Source: Panopea generosa | Taxonomy: Eukaryota > Mollusca > Bivalvia > Adapedonta > Hiatellidae | NCBI GenBank assembly: GCA_029582155.1 | Contig: CM055899.1 | Coordinates: 81,003,556-81,067,555 of the forward strand | DNA length: 64,000 bases | Reading direction: 5' to 3' | In this document: positions 24,101 to 36,500 of the stretch, piece after piece | Position numbering within the stretch: position 1 is the stretch's first letter | Layout: the number at the start of each line of letters is the position of its first letter | Program-made: the position numbers and the translations under genes | The notes under the pieces: generated by a model | What the model saw: only the letters and a program-made list of their open reading frames with translations | Told to the model about the DNA's origin: nothing | Databases searched by the model: none

Positions 24101-27100
24101 ACTGCACCTTATGTCTGTCCCCAGCGGAAGGTCCCAAGTCCTGCTTCTTGTGTCCGTCCCAAGTGGAAGGTCCCAAGTCTTGCGCCTTGATTCCTTCCCC
24201 AGCGGAAGGTCCCATGTCTAACACCTTGTGTTCGTCCCCAGCGTAAGGTCCCAAATACTGTACCTTGTGTCCGTCCCCAGCGGAGGGTCCCAAGTGCTGC
24301 ACGTTGTGTCCGTCCCCAGCAGAAAGTCAAAATTCTTGCACTGTGTGTCCGTCCCCAGCAGAGGATCCCAAGTCCTGCACCTTGTATCTGTCCCCAGCGG
24401 ACGGTCCCAAGCCTACACCTTGTGTCCGTCCCCAGCGGAGTGTTCAAAGGTCCTGCACCTTGTATCCGTCCCAAGCGGAAGGTCCCAAGTCCTGCACCTT
24501 GTATCCGTCCCCAGCGGAGGGTCCCAAGCCTACACCTTGTGTCCGTCCCCAGCGGAGTGTTCAAAGGTCCTGCACCTTGTGTCCGTCCCCAGCGGAGGGT
24601 CCCAAGCCTACACCATGTGTCCGTCCCCAGCGGAGTGTTCAAAAGTCCTGCATCTTGTGTCCGTCCCCAGTGGAGGATCCCAAGCCTACACCTTGTGTCC
24701 GTCCCCAGAGGAAGGTCCAAAGTACTGCACCCTGTGTCCGTTCCAGCAGAAGGTTCCAAGCCTACACCTTGTGTCTGTCCCAAGCGGAAGGTCAAAAGTG
24801 ATGCACCTTGTGTCCATCCCCAGCAGAGGGTCCCAAGCCTACACCTTGTGTCCGTCCCCAGCGGAGTGTTCAAAGGTCCTGCGCCTTGTGTCCGTCCCAA
24901 GCGGAAGGTCAAAAGTCATGCACCTTGTGTCTGTCCCTAGCTGAAAGTCCAAAGTACTGCACCTTGTGTCCATCCCCAGCGGAAGGTCCCAAGTCCTGCA
25001 CCTTGTGTCCGTCCCAAGCGGAGGGTCAGAAGTCCTGCACCTTGTGTCCGTCCCCAGCGAAAGGTCCCAAGTACTGCACCTTACGTCTGTCCCCAGCGGA
25101 AGGTCCCAAGTCCTGCTTCTTGTGTCCGTCCCAAGTGGAAGGTCCCAAGTCTTGCGCCTTGATTCCGTCCCCAGCGGAAGGTCCCAAGTCTAGCACCTTG
25201 TGTTCGTCCCCAGCGTCAGGTCCCAAATACTGTACCTTGTGTCTGTCCCCAGCGGAGCGTCCCAAGTGCTGCATGTTGTGTCCGTCCCCAGCGGAAAGTC
25301 AAAATTCTTGCACCGTGTGTCCGTCCCCAGCGGAGGATTCCAAGTCCTGCACCTTGTATCCGTCCCAAGCGGAAGGTCCCAAGTCCTGCACCTTGTATCC
25401 GTCCCCAGCGGAGGGTCCCAAGCCTACACCTTGTGTCCGTCCCCAGCGGAGTGTTCAAAGATCCTGCGCCTTGTGTCCGTCCCCAACGGAGGGTCCCAAG
25501 CCTACACCTTGTGTCCGTCCCCAGCGGAGTGTTCAAAGGTCCTGCACCTTGTATCTGTCCCCAGCGGAGGGTCCCAAGCCTACACCTTGTGTCCGTCCCC
25601 AGCGGAGTCTTCAAAGGTCCTGCACCTTGTATCCATCCCCAGCGGAGGATCCCAAGTCTACACCTTGTGTCCGTCCCCAGCGGAGTGTTCAAAGGTCCTG
25701 CACCTTGTGTCCGTCCCCAGCGGAGGGTCCCAAGCCTACACCTTGTGTCCGTCCCCAGCGGAGTGTTCAAAGATCCTGCGCCTTGTATCCATCCCCAGCG
25801 GAGGATCCCAAGCCTACACCTTGTGTCCGTCCCCAGCGGAGTGTTCAAAGGTCCTGCACCTTGTGTCCGTCCCCAGCGGAGGGTCCCAAGCCTACACCTT
25901 GTGTCCGTCCCCAGCGGAGTGTTCAAAGGTCCTGCACCTTGTATCCGTCCCAAGCGGAAGGTCCCAAGTCCTACACCTTGTATCCGTCCCCAGCGGAGGG
26001 TCCCAAGCCTACACCTTGTGTCCGTCCCCAGCGGAGTATTCAAAGGTCCTGCACCTTGTGTCCGTCCCCAGCGGAGGGTCCCAAGCCTACACCTTGTGTC
26101 CGTCCCCAGCGGAGTGTTCAAAGGTTCTGCACCTTGTGTCCATCCCCAGCGGAAGGGTCCCAAGCCTACACCTTGTGTCCGTCCCCAGCGGAGTGTTCAA
26201 AGGTCCTCACCTTGTATCCGTCCCAAGCGGAAGGTCCCAAGTCCTGCACCTTGTATCCGTCCCCAGCGGAGGGTCCCAAGCCTACACCTTGTGTCCGTCC
26301 CCAGTGGAGTGTTCAAAGGTCCTGCACCTTGTGTCCGTCCCCAACGGAGGGTCCCAAGCCTACACCTTGTGTCCGTCCCCAGCGGAGTGTTCAAAGGTCC
26401 TGCACCTTGTGTCCGTCCCCAGCAGAGGGTCCCAAGCCTACACCTTGTGTCCGTCCCCAGCGGAGTGTTCAAAGGTCCTCACCTTGTATCCGTCCGAAGC
26501 GGAAGGTCCCAAGTCCTGCACCTTGTGTCCGTCCCCAGCGGAGTGTTCAAAGGTTCTGCACCTTGTGTCCATCCCCAGCGGAAGGGTCCCAAGCCTACAC
26601 CTTGTGTCCGTCCCCAGCGGAGGTTCCCAAGCCTACACCTTATATCCGTCCCAAGCGGAAGGTCCCAAGTCCTGCACCTTGTATCCGTCCCCAGCGGAGG
26701 GTCCCAAGCCTACACCTTGTGTCCGTCCCCAGCGGAGGGTTCAAATGTCCTGTACCTTATGTCCGTCCCCAGCGGAATGTCCCAAGTCCTGCACCTTGTG
26801 TCCATCCCCAGCGGAATGTCCCAAGTCCTGCACCTTGTGTCCATCCCCAGCGGAATGTCCCAAGTCCTGCACCTTGTGTCCGTCCCCAGCGGAATGTCCC
26901 AAGTCCTGCACCTTGTATCCGTCCCCAGCGGTGGGTCCCCAGTACTGCACCTTGTGTCCGTCCTCAGCGGAGGGTCCCCAGTACTGCACCTTGTATCCGT
27001 CCCCAGCGGAGGGTCCCAAGTCCTGCACCTTGTGTCCGTCCCCAGCGGAAGGTCCCCAGTACTGCACCTTGTATCTGTCCCCAGCGGAGGATCCCAAGTC

Positions 27101-28828
27101 CTGCACCTTGTGTCCGTCCCAAGCGGAAGGTCCCAAGTCCTGCACCTTGTATCCGTCCCCAGCGGAGAGTCCCAAGCCTACACCTTATGTCCGTCCCCAG
27201 AGGAAGGTCCAAAGTACTGCACCCTGTGTCCGTTCCAGCAGAAGATTCCAAGCCTACACCTTGTGTCCGTCCCAAGCGGAAGGTCAAAAGTGATGCACCT
27301 TGTGTCCATCCCCAGCGGAGGGTCCCAAGCCTACACCTTGTGTCCGTCCCCAGCGGAGTGTTCAAAGGTCCTGGGCCTTGTGTCCATCCCAAGCGGAAGG
27401 TCAAAAGTCATGCACCTTGTGTCTGTCCCCAGCTGAAAGTCCAAAGTACTGCACCTTGTGTCCATCCCCAGCGGAAGGTCCCAAGTCCTGCACCTTGTGT
27501 CCGTCCCAAGCGGAGGGTCAGAAGTCCTGCACCTTGTGTCCGTCCCCAGCGAAAGGTCCCAAGTACTGCACCTTATGTCTGTCCCCAGCGGAAGGTCCCA
27601 AGTCCTGCTTCTTGTGTCCGTCCCAAGTGGAAGGTCCCAAGTCTTGCGCCTTGATTCCGTCCCCAGCGGAAGGTCCCAAGTCTAGCACCTTGTGTTCGTC
27701 CCCAGCGTAAGGTCCCAAATACTGTACCTTGTGTCCGTCCCCAGCAGAGGGTCCCAAGTGCTGCACGTTGTGTCCGTCCCCAGCGGAAAGTCAAAATTCT
27801 TGCACCGTGTGTCCGTCCCCAGCGGAGGATCCCAAGTCCTGCACCTTGTATCCGTCCCAAGCGGAAGGTCCCAAGTCCTGCACCTTGTATCCGTCCCCAG
27901 CGGAGGGTCCCAAGCCTACACCTTGTGTCCGTCCCCAGAGGAAGGTCCAAAGTACTGCACCCTGTGTCCGTTCCAGCAGAAGGTTCCAAGCCTACACCTT
28001 GTGTCTGTCCCAAGCGGAAAGTCAAAAGTGATGCACCTTGTGTCCATCCCCAGCAGAGGGTCCCAAGCCTACACCTTGTGTCCGTCCCCAGCGGAGTGTT
28101 CAAAGGTCCTGCGCCTTGTGTCCGTCCCAAGCGGAAGGTCAAAAGTCATGCACCTTGTGTCTGTCCCCAGCTGAAAGTCCAAAGTACTGCACCTTGTGTC
28201 CATCCCCAGCGGAAGGTCCCAAGTCCTGCACCTTGTGTCCGTCCCAAGCGGAGGGTCAGAAGTCCTGCACCTTGTGTCCGTCCCCAGCGAAAGGTCCCAA
28301 GTACTGCACCTTATGTCTGTCCCCAGCGGAAGGTCCCAAGTCCTGCTTCTTGTGTCCGTCCCAAGTGGAAGGTCCCAAGTCTTGCGCCTTGATTCCGTCC
28401 CCAGCGGAAGGTCCCAAGTCTAGCACCTTGTGTTCGTCCCCAGCGTAAGGTCCCAAATACTGTACCTTGTGTCCGTCCCCAGTGGAGGGTCCCAAGTGCT
28501 GCACGTTGTGTCCGTCCCCAGCGGAAAGTCAAAATTCTTGCACCGTGTGTCCGTCCCCAGCGGAGGATCCCAAGTCCTGCACCTTGTGTCCGTCCCAAGT
28601 GGAAGGTCCCAAGTCTTGCGCCTTGATTCCGTCCCCAGCGGAAGGTCCCAAGTCTAGCACCTTGTGTTCGTCCCCAGCGTAAGGTCCCAAATACTGTACC
28701 TTGTGTCCGTCCCCAGCGGAGGGTCCCAAGTGCTGCACGTTGTGTCCGTCCCAAGCGGAAAGTCAAATTTCTTGCACCGTGTGTCCGTCCCCAGCGGAGG
28801 ATCCCAAGCCTGCACCTTGTGTCTGTCT
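21198..28828 (+). repeat. 39-bp minisatellite, block 2 (about 7.6 kb)
   Basis: Roughly 195 tandem units of about 39 bp. The three sense frames read 13-residue repeats: CTLCPSPAEGPKS, HLVSVPSGGSQVL and APCVRPQRRVPSP. All three antisense frames are also open for long runs; the longest frame, 24808-27654, is 948 codons. A 78-bp dimer alternates GTCCCAAGCCTACACC and GTGTTCAAAGGTCCTGCACC forms over much of 22.5-26.6 kb. Longer higher-order copies are marked by CTTGCGCCTTGATTCC near 24178, 25150, 27642, 28380 and 28614. There is no splice-flanked start, no signal peptide at the first Met, and the stops are scattered by single-base changes. I call it a satellite, not a gene. Confidence 0.9.
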
Positions 28829-30069
28829 CCTTTCGATCCTCCGATGAGTATTATGTGACGTATTTTGGGTGGTCATTTGTAAATCAAACGGCACGTTTAA
28901 ACTGATAGATACAAGCCTGGTTTATTTAAACATGTATTAACTATCAATCAGTGTATTAAGACCCTCCTTTCCTGAAAAAACTAAGGAGCCGTCCCAAAAC
29001 CACTTACGCGGATGTCGCGGAATCGAATACAGGCCGATCCTTAAACTGTAATTAATAAATTGGTCAGTTATTTGTGAAAGGACGGACGTTCTACGCAGAT
29101 TCACGTTAATTCATGAAGGGACCTCCTCCGCAAATACAACTGGTTTGTATATGCATCCTTTAATGTGCTGGAAAACGTTTTGAATCCATTTAAAAGAGGC
29201 ACCAACATACGATGACGTTTTGCAGTTATGTTTTACTATGATAAACTGATTATTTGTAATCGTTACACGATGCAACTATTTCAAGTAGTAATTTAAGTTT
29301 ATTAACAAGTCACACATCAACTGTTAAACATGATTGATATGTGGCCAAATGCTGATCGCAGACGTTCATGTACAGTAGAGTAATGTTCACTTTTTCAAGC
29401 TTATTGCCATTTAACGTCTTTATTTTATTTTCCCATTGTCAGCAACAATAAACTACTTTATTTATGGTCATCTCATTATACAGAAAAAGTCAATGTTCCT
29501 TATTTATCGTTTACAGTTTGTTTATCCAACAATAATATACGAGCTATAAAAAATGCCGAGAATTAATTTCAAATAACGTGAACTGAAATGACCATACATC
29601 ATTTATATGAATACGACTAGACATCAGTTTTATAAATTAAACATAAAATGGGTCTTAATTGACGAGGAAGATGAACCCCAGATTCATCTGAGCAGATGCA
29701 TGGCTTTTCTGTCTCCCCAAATTTCTCAATTTATATGTTATAAGACGCAATGTTTGTTTGGCATTTCATGAGATATGAACTAACATATGACCTGTACCAA
29801 GTAAGTGAGCCCTCTGCTCCTTCATTTCTAATAAATAGCCAACAAAAAGTTCAATTAATACATTCACATTATTATTACATTAAATTGACACCACTATATT
29901 TCATTTTGAATTTATCTGGCACCGATATACCGGTAAATAACAAGTCAGATCTTTAGATTAATCTTGATAATCTGAGATGCAAAAGTCGCGCCTCGTTTTC
30001 ACTATCTGTTGCTTTATGAAGTAATAAACGTCAACAATTATCAATAGGATTAAATGCATTTTTTCTGGG
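28829..30069. other. No gene seen
   Basis: AT-rich sequence after the minisatellite. The 68-codon frame at 29750-29956 has no domain. No repeat family recognised. Confidence 0.4.
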
Positions 30070-30176
30070 TTTTATGCATGTGTAAAGAATGTCGAATCAC
30101 CCACAAATCAAATTAAGTCCAAAGGACTTTATGTCAGATTTGTGCGTGATTCGACATTCTTTACACATGCATAAAA
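30070..30176. mobile_element. 107-bp near-perfect palindrome (foldback/MITE-like)
   Basis: The outer 31 bases (30070-30100, starting TTTTATGCATGTGTAAAGAA) are exactly repeated in inverted form at 30146-30176. Pairing continues inward with a few mismatches through ACAAATC/GATTTGT to AAGTCC/GGACTT at the centre, leaving almost no loop. No coding capacity. Confidence 0.75.
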
Positions 30177-32159
30177 AGCAGATAAAAAAGTATTTAATCC
30201 TTATAATTCCAATCCTGATGATATATTTAATTTGAAACTCCTCAAGTGAATGAAAAAACAAAACAAAAATAAGTATACGCTGCAAAGTAAACGCGTAAGA
30301 ATACATCACCTATGTCCTGGTTGACATCACATTCACGAGATCTAATATATATAATAATATCGTAACGCTATTGTTTCCATTATCAGATGCGTTGGTTTAT
30401 TGTAAAATGACGAATTATTTTGCGGTTAAAAAATTAAACACCCGCCTTTTACCTCTCGATTTAGACAAATAAAAAATCAATAATTCCAGGAAATACCCAC
30501 ACAGTGTAGACGCTGACGTCATTGTTTAGTTTTTGTCAAACACGCTTGTTTTTAAAAAAAATGTGTCAATATTTACGAAGGTCGTATAAATCCACACACA
30601 TTGATGGAGAATCCGAATTTGGAACGTTTTAAACGACTTTCACGTGCAAGGCTTGTGTATTTACATTGTCTCATGATCGTCTGCTTCTGAACTTCAACTA
30701 CATGTACATGTTTTTTTCATTTTTTCCTGTAGAATATATGGGTCTGTGGAAATTTTTGTCAACGACTTGTATTCATGTTCGGTAAACCAGGGTTGTGTTC
30801 AATGGTATACTATACATCTCAAATATGAACATTTTATGACCTACTTCATTGTTTCTCAAACAACTTATGGTCTGATTATGACGCCCGGTTAAATCTCTGA
30901 ACCAAAGAAATCTATAAAACAATAAACCGACGAAAACAGCTAGGACCAGATCTAACATTTATTTTTGTTGTATTTTATTTTTTAATAAGCATGGAACCGT
31001 AGTGAACGTCATTTAAGTTCGTATATTGTTAAACCGACCATCAAAATGTCGAAGCTTCTTTGTTTACGCGGGAAACGTAAAAGTAGTCCGGTTCCAGGGT
31101 TTTATCGAAAAATAAAAGTCTTTAAAAAATTGACGTTGTCCAATTAAAATGCTTTAAATACATATATGATAATGAGATTGGAATTATTCAAGGTTATTCC
31201 CGAAATTAAAAAAAAAACGTTGATGCGTGACGGTGTGCGTCCATGTTATGTTATTTTTGAATGTGAACTAATCTAACACTGTTAGCATTTGGAAGAATGG
31301 GAAAAGGAAATACATACTATATGTTCTTGACTTATTTATATATATAATTTACTAACAAATAACACACACACACACACACATTTTCTTTATTGCGATAAGT
31401 GAGTATATCCAAGCATGGTATAAATATAAATACTTTTAATTCATACAGCAGCATAGACTATGTACCTTTACGCCTTCATTGTTTTATACTGAACGGTACA
31501 GCTAACACATCTGAATCAAGCATGATTGCACACATTTAATGACGTTCTACCGTTGACCGAGGGGAGATCTGAGTTTAGAATGCTCGTCGTTCTAGTGTAA
31601 GATGAATAGTTAATGAATGTTTATTATTGTACAGGTGTTTTTACTCTGCTTTGCATATGTCATAAACTACTATATTAAATTTTGATCCCTGCACGAATAG
31701 TACAAAATATACGATATTTTACTTTTAGCAGAACAATGAATTAATACGTTAGTTCGTATGTCTTAATATCGACTGACCAATAACAATACGATTTACAAAA
31801 CTGATCGTCACCATCCTAGCGCGTCACAACAATAAACACATAACAGAGATGACGTAATACATTTTAGTGACAAAAAGTATATTCGATCACTATCGGCTGT
31901 TGTAGGTGGCGTCACATATCGTTAAGCGATTCAACAAGCTCCCAGCAGGATATGTCGCTACGTTAGTTAGTGAGTGGTTTAACGCAGAGAAAGTAAGGAA
32001 CCGTTCGATGACTAGTCAACTCGACATCTTACTTGCGTCGTCACGAATGGCTATTACAATATATTTATTGTTTGGTAGGTTAAAATCAAATAATTGCAAG
32101 GGGTTTCTCTGTCCGAGTTGTTTCTGGCAATGTCGTCAGGTAATCACTTCACTTACTTT
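30177..32159. other. No gene seen; contains an (AC)n microsatellite
   Basis: AT-rich sequence. A short (AC)n run lies at 31362-31380. The 61-codon and 70-codon frames on the minus strand have no domain. The 134-codon plus-strand frame from 31906 runs into a SINE and is not a gene. Confidence 0.4.
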
Positions 32160-32312
32160 TCTTCGCTTAAGTTGTGGGTTCGAGCTCCGCATACTAAACA
32201 CTTTACGTGAATGTTTGCCAATTACTTGCGGAGGGATGGTGGTTCTACTCAGTTTCATTCTGAGATCTTCCTTTGCCTGTAAAACTGGATATGCCATATA
32301 TAACTTGTAAGT
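32160..32312 (+). mobile_element. tRNA-derived SINE, family C
   Basis: B-box-like TGTGGGTTCGAGCTCCG lies at about 32173-32189. It is followed by TTGCCAATTACTTGCGGAGG, GGTGGTTCTACTCAGTTTCA, TTCTGAGATCTTCCT and an ACTGGATATGCCATATATAA end. Matching tails are at 62150-62300 (+), 48925-49035 (-) and 54515-54690 (-). Confidence 0.7.
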
Positions 32313-33161
32313 GAAGATTTGAAAATCGACTCTCTACAACTGTTGACAGTTATATTTTGTGTTTTAATTTCATTGCTACACATTTTTGACAATGACTTAC
32401 AAGTCTATATATCTTTAGTATATAATTTATTCATGGTAGTAACAACAAAATAGTAAACACACACAAACACAGAGGCAAAACGAAACAAAAAAACACAAAA
32501 CACAATTGCATACGAACAACACAAAATGTAATATTTATAATAATCATAATGATGCAAAAAGAACTAAGCAATAACATTTACTGTACAATTATAAATATAT
32601 AAAAAACGAATGAAGTAGACCAAACAGCTTCCCTGTAAGTTCGTGGATTTGTATTTGCCGCGATACAACAGCACTATCACGTTATTGTCTGGTACCCCAT
32701 TCATCGTTACACGTTTTTCTAAACAGAGAACCAGTGTTGACATAACTGACTACGTATACTTCACAATTTAACTTGACATATCAATTAGCTAGATAAATGT
32801 TCCTTTGTAAAAGATTTTAAACATCAATTATAAAAATAGACTTAATGTTTAGTGCTGTATGATTTAAATCCATTTGAAATTAAAACAACAAGCAAAATTG
32901 CAAATGTTTATGTTTTTGTTCGAGAAATCTGAAGACCATTTTTTGCTGTTACAGGTATTTTAATTTTCACAAAAAATGAGTGTCGATTCGTTTAAGATGA
33001 AATAAAACTTTTTGATATTGTCCATTGTATACCGCATGAATATTGATGTCACGTGGCAGCACCATATGCATATGAACATAACTTGAACTCTGAACCTGTG
33101 TACAGCACCCTACCCTTCACTGAGATAGATTGTATATCTTATCCCTTAAATGAGAATGATA
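32313..33161. other. Downstream flank of the minus-strand VWA/chitin-binding gene
   Basis: AT-rich DNA that should include the 3' UTR of the gene whose stop codon is at 33162-33164. No convincing minus-strand AATAAA close to the stop was seen, so the 3' end is not placed. Confidence 0.35.
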
Positions 33162-33529
33162 TTACATCATAGGACATGCCACGTTATGTGCTGCGTCGCA
33201 ACTTTTGGTTTTCATATCAAACCAAAGACCTTTAGGGCATGATTGAATATACGGACGGAAGTTAAAGCAGTTGACGTATTTACTGCAATCTGATGGGTGG
33301 GGAAAGAGTCCAACTCTCTTTGGACAGTTAATATCACTATAGCAGGACACGTATTCCTTTTGATTGCATGTTTTTGCAATAGTGTCATAGAGCATGTTTA
33401 GTGGACATCGTTCCTGAACTGGTCTGCGGAAGAGACAGTGGTAATAATAGGCGCAGTTATCGGGGTCCGGGAAAACGTTTGCGCTTGACACACATCGGAC
33501 AGGTTCTGGCTCCTTTCGTTGAAAAAGCT
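33162..33529 (-). CDS. Coding exon 3: two chitin-binding type 2 domains and stop
   Basis: The acceptor TTTAATTACAG precedes the exon, which starts with two bases completing a phase-1 codon. It encodes residues 236-356. The first domain has cysteines at 247, 260, 266, 276, 289 and 297; the second at 303, 316, 322, 332, 345 and 353. Each has aromatic residues between the second and third cysteines region (AYYYHC, SKYVNC), as expected of peritrophin-A folds. The TAA stop is at 33162-33164. Confidence 0.8.
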
Positions 33530-36500
33530 CTGTAATTAAATACAAACAAATGTCCATAGTAGCAAATAGTGTAATACTTATATTGTCAACCATGTCGTTG
33601 GTCTGTTGAATGGTGTATCTACCTAGGCAACAGATTCCAGAGCAATACATACATTAGTACAAGATAATTTGTGCGAGATTTTGTTATATTTGAAATATAT
33701 TTTAATTTCGTATTGTTGCATTCTAAAACATGTTTTATCTAATTCATTTACAATTATATATCGATAATATAGTATATATTTATAACATGTAAAAACAATA
33801 CTTCCACAATTAAATTGAAAACACGAAACCTACGACATATTCGACAGCTTCACCGACGAGAAGAAGGGTGTAGGCGCCACAGTGACTGAAGATGAAAATC
33901 AGGTACCAAATGAATACAATGTGCTAAAACAATCATTGACAGACTATTTTACACCCAAGAAGAACACATCATACGAAGTGTTTAAGTTTCGTCAGGCGAA
34001 CCAGAATGCTGGTGAACCAATTGACTCATACCACACCAGGCTCAGAACACTGGCGAGCACATGTGACTTTCATGATTCTGACAGAGAAATATTGAGTCAA
34101 ATTATTCAAGGGTGTACTTCATCCAGAATCAGACGAAGAGCACTCAGAGACAATTACACTCTAGATAAGGTGCTTGATGAGGCGAGATCCCTCGAACTCT
34201 CAGAATCCAGGGCTTCAGTTATCGAGAGCAGTGCTAGCCATGTCAATGCAGCATTCAGGGGAAAACCAAACGACGTTGATGTACCAAACTCTAGGACAAG
34301 CCAACCGCACAGCCAGCCAAGAGGGAGAGGACGTGGTGTTTCACGTGGTGCCAGGCAGCGACATCAACCAGAGAGCAGAAAGTGTAGAAACTGTGGTGGT
34401 GACTCTATGCACAAAAACTGTCCCGCATATGGGAAATTTTGCAATTATTGTAAAAGAAAAAATCATTTTGCCATAGTGTGCAGAAAGAAACTATACCCAA
34501 AACATGTTAATTTCACGGAGTCCAACCCCGAGAGGGTTCGGACAAATGACAGTTCCAGTGATGAATCTGTTTTTAATATACAACAATCAAAATCCTGCAC
34601 TCCCTCTGTAGTTGCAAAGGTACTCGATAGTGATATTGAGTTCCTTATTGACACAGGGGCGAGTGTAAACATTGTCAGTGAAACAGTATACAACCAAATG
34701 TCAAACAGGCCTAAACTCCAGAATCCATCCCCACTCATTTATGCATATGGTTCCTCAGATCCTTTAAAGGTTAAAGGTAACTTTCATACTCAAATAAGAT
34801 ACAAAAGTTATGAAATAGGTGCATATTTCTATGTTGTTGAAAACGCAAAAAGTCGGTTTTCTCGCTGTCTTCTTGGGGCTACAACTGCACAGGCTTTGAA
34901 CATGGTTCACTTTGCTTTCTCCTCTCATTGCAATTCTGTTTCAGAGCAGTTTCCCTCACTGTTTGACGGCAAGATGGGTAAGATAAAGGACACCAAAGTC
35001 AGGTTGCACATTGACCAGAATGTCCCTCCTGTTTCCCAGCGCCATAGGCGCATACCTTTTCATGTCCGGAAAAGTGTAGAAACCGAGCTCAAGCGTCTTG
35101 AAGACCTTGATGTTATAGAACCAGTCAATGGCCCTACACCTTGGGTGAGTCCAGTGGTGGTTGTCCCAAAGAAAACCTCAGGGGTAAGAGTATGCATTGA
35201 CATGAGAATGGCGAACAAGGCCATTAGTAGGGAGAAACACCCCATGCCCACTGCAGATGAGCTTATGGCCGATCTGAATTCTTCTACAGTTTTCAATAAG
35301 CTTGATTTGTCAAATGCCTATCATCAGCTAGCGCTAGAAGAGTCCAGTCGCTATATTACCACTTTCAGCACTCATGTAGGTCTAAGACGGTACAAGCGAT
35401 TGCTATTTGGGGTCAATGCTGCATCAGAAATTTTCCAGAAGATTATTGCTGATCTGCTAGCAGACATTCAAGGTGCAAAGAACCTTTCTGATGACATTAT
35501 CATTCATGGTAAAGACCAATCTGATCATGACCGTGCCCTTCAGTTAACATTAGAAAGGCTTAGTAGCATGGGCGCTAAGCTAAACAAAGATAAATGCATT
35601 TTCTCTGTTAACAAAATCACTTTCTTTGGACATGTTTTCAGCAGTCTTGGTGTTTCAGCTGACCCAGAAAAGATCAAGGCTATTGTTGGGCAAGCTGCTC
35701 CAAAAGACCCTGCTGAAGTAAGGTCATTTCTTGGTATGACTCAGTATATCTCCAGATACATACCTCGCTATGCTACAATTACAGAACCTCTCCGTCGACT
35801 TACGCGGAAAGACACTCCCTGGTCTTGGGCTCAAGAAGAGCAAGGTTCTTTTGAGAATCTCAAAACAGCTCTGTCGAGTTCACATGTGATGGTTTATTTC
35901 GATCCAAAGAAATCCACAGAAGTCGTAGTAGATGCATCCCCTGTCGGGATTGCAGCTATTTTAGCTCAGGAGGGTAAAGTTGTTTGTTATGCTAGTCGAG
36001 CACTTACAGACGTTGAACAGCGATACTCGCAAACAGACCGAGAGATGTTAGCTGTTGTGTATGGGGTAGAACACTTTCATTTGTATCTGTTTGCCTCGGA
36101 ATTCAAGGTAATTACTGATCACAAACCTCTGCTTGGTATTGTTCATAGTCAGAAGCCTGCTTCTCCACGCATGGAACGTTGGCGTCTTCGTCTCATGCCG
36201 TATCATTTCACTCTAGAATATAGGCCAGGCAAAGATTATCTAAATCCTGCAGACTTCATGAGCAGACACCCTTATGATCAGCCTAAGAGAGACAATGCTG
36301 CAGAAGCATATGTGGCTTTCATAAGTCAACATGCTGTCCCAAAGGCAATGTCTTTTGATGAGGTTCAAAAGGAAACATCGTCTGATCAAACTCTTCAGAA
36401 AGTGATGATTGCTGTTCAGATAGGCAGATGGTGGGATGACCCAGATCTATCACCTTATTCACGTTTCAAAGATGAGTTTGCAGTCTATGATGGTGTAGTC

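Noticed and set aside
24808..27654. 948-codon open frame, the longest in block 2
   Set aside because: Same reasons; two overlapping sense frames and antisense frames are open over the same DNA.
21198..28828. CRISPR-like array, because of regular repeats
   Set aside because: Units are contiguous without unique spacers and the context is eukaryotic.
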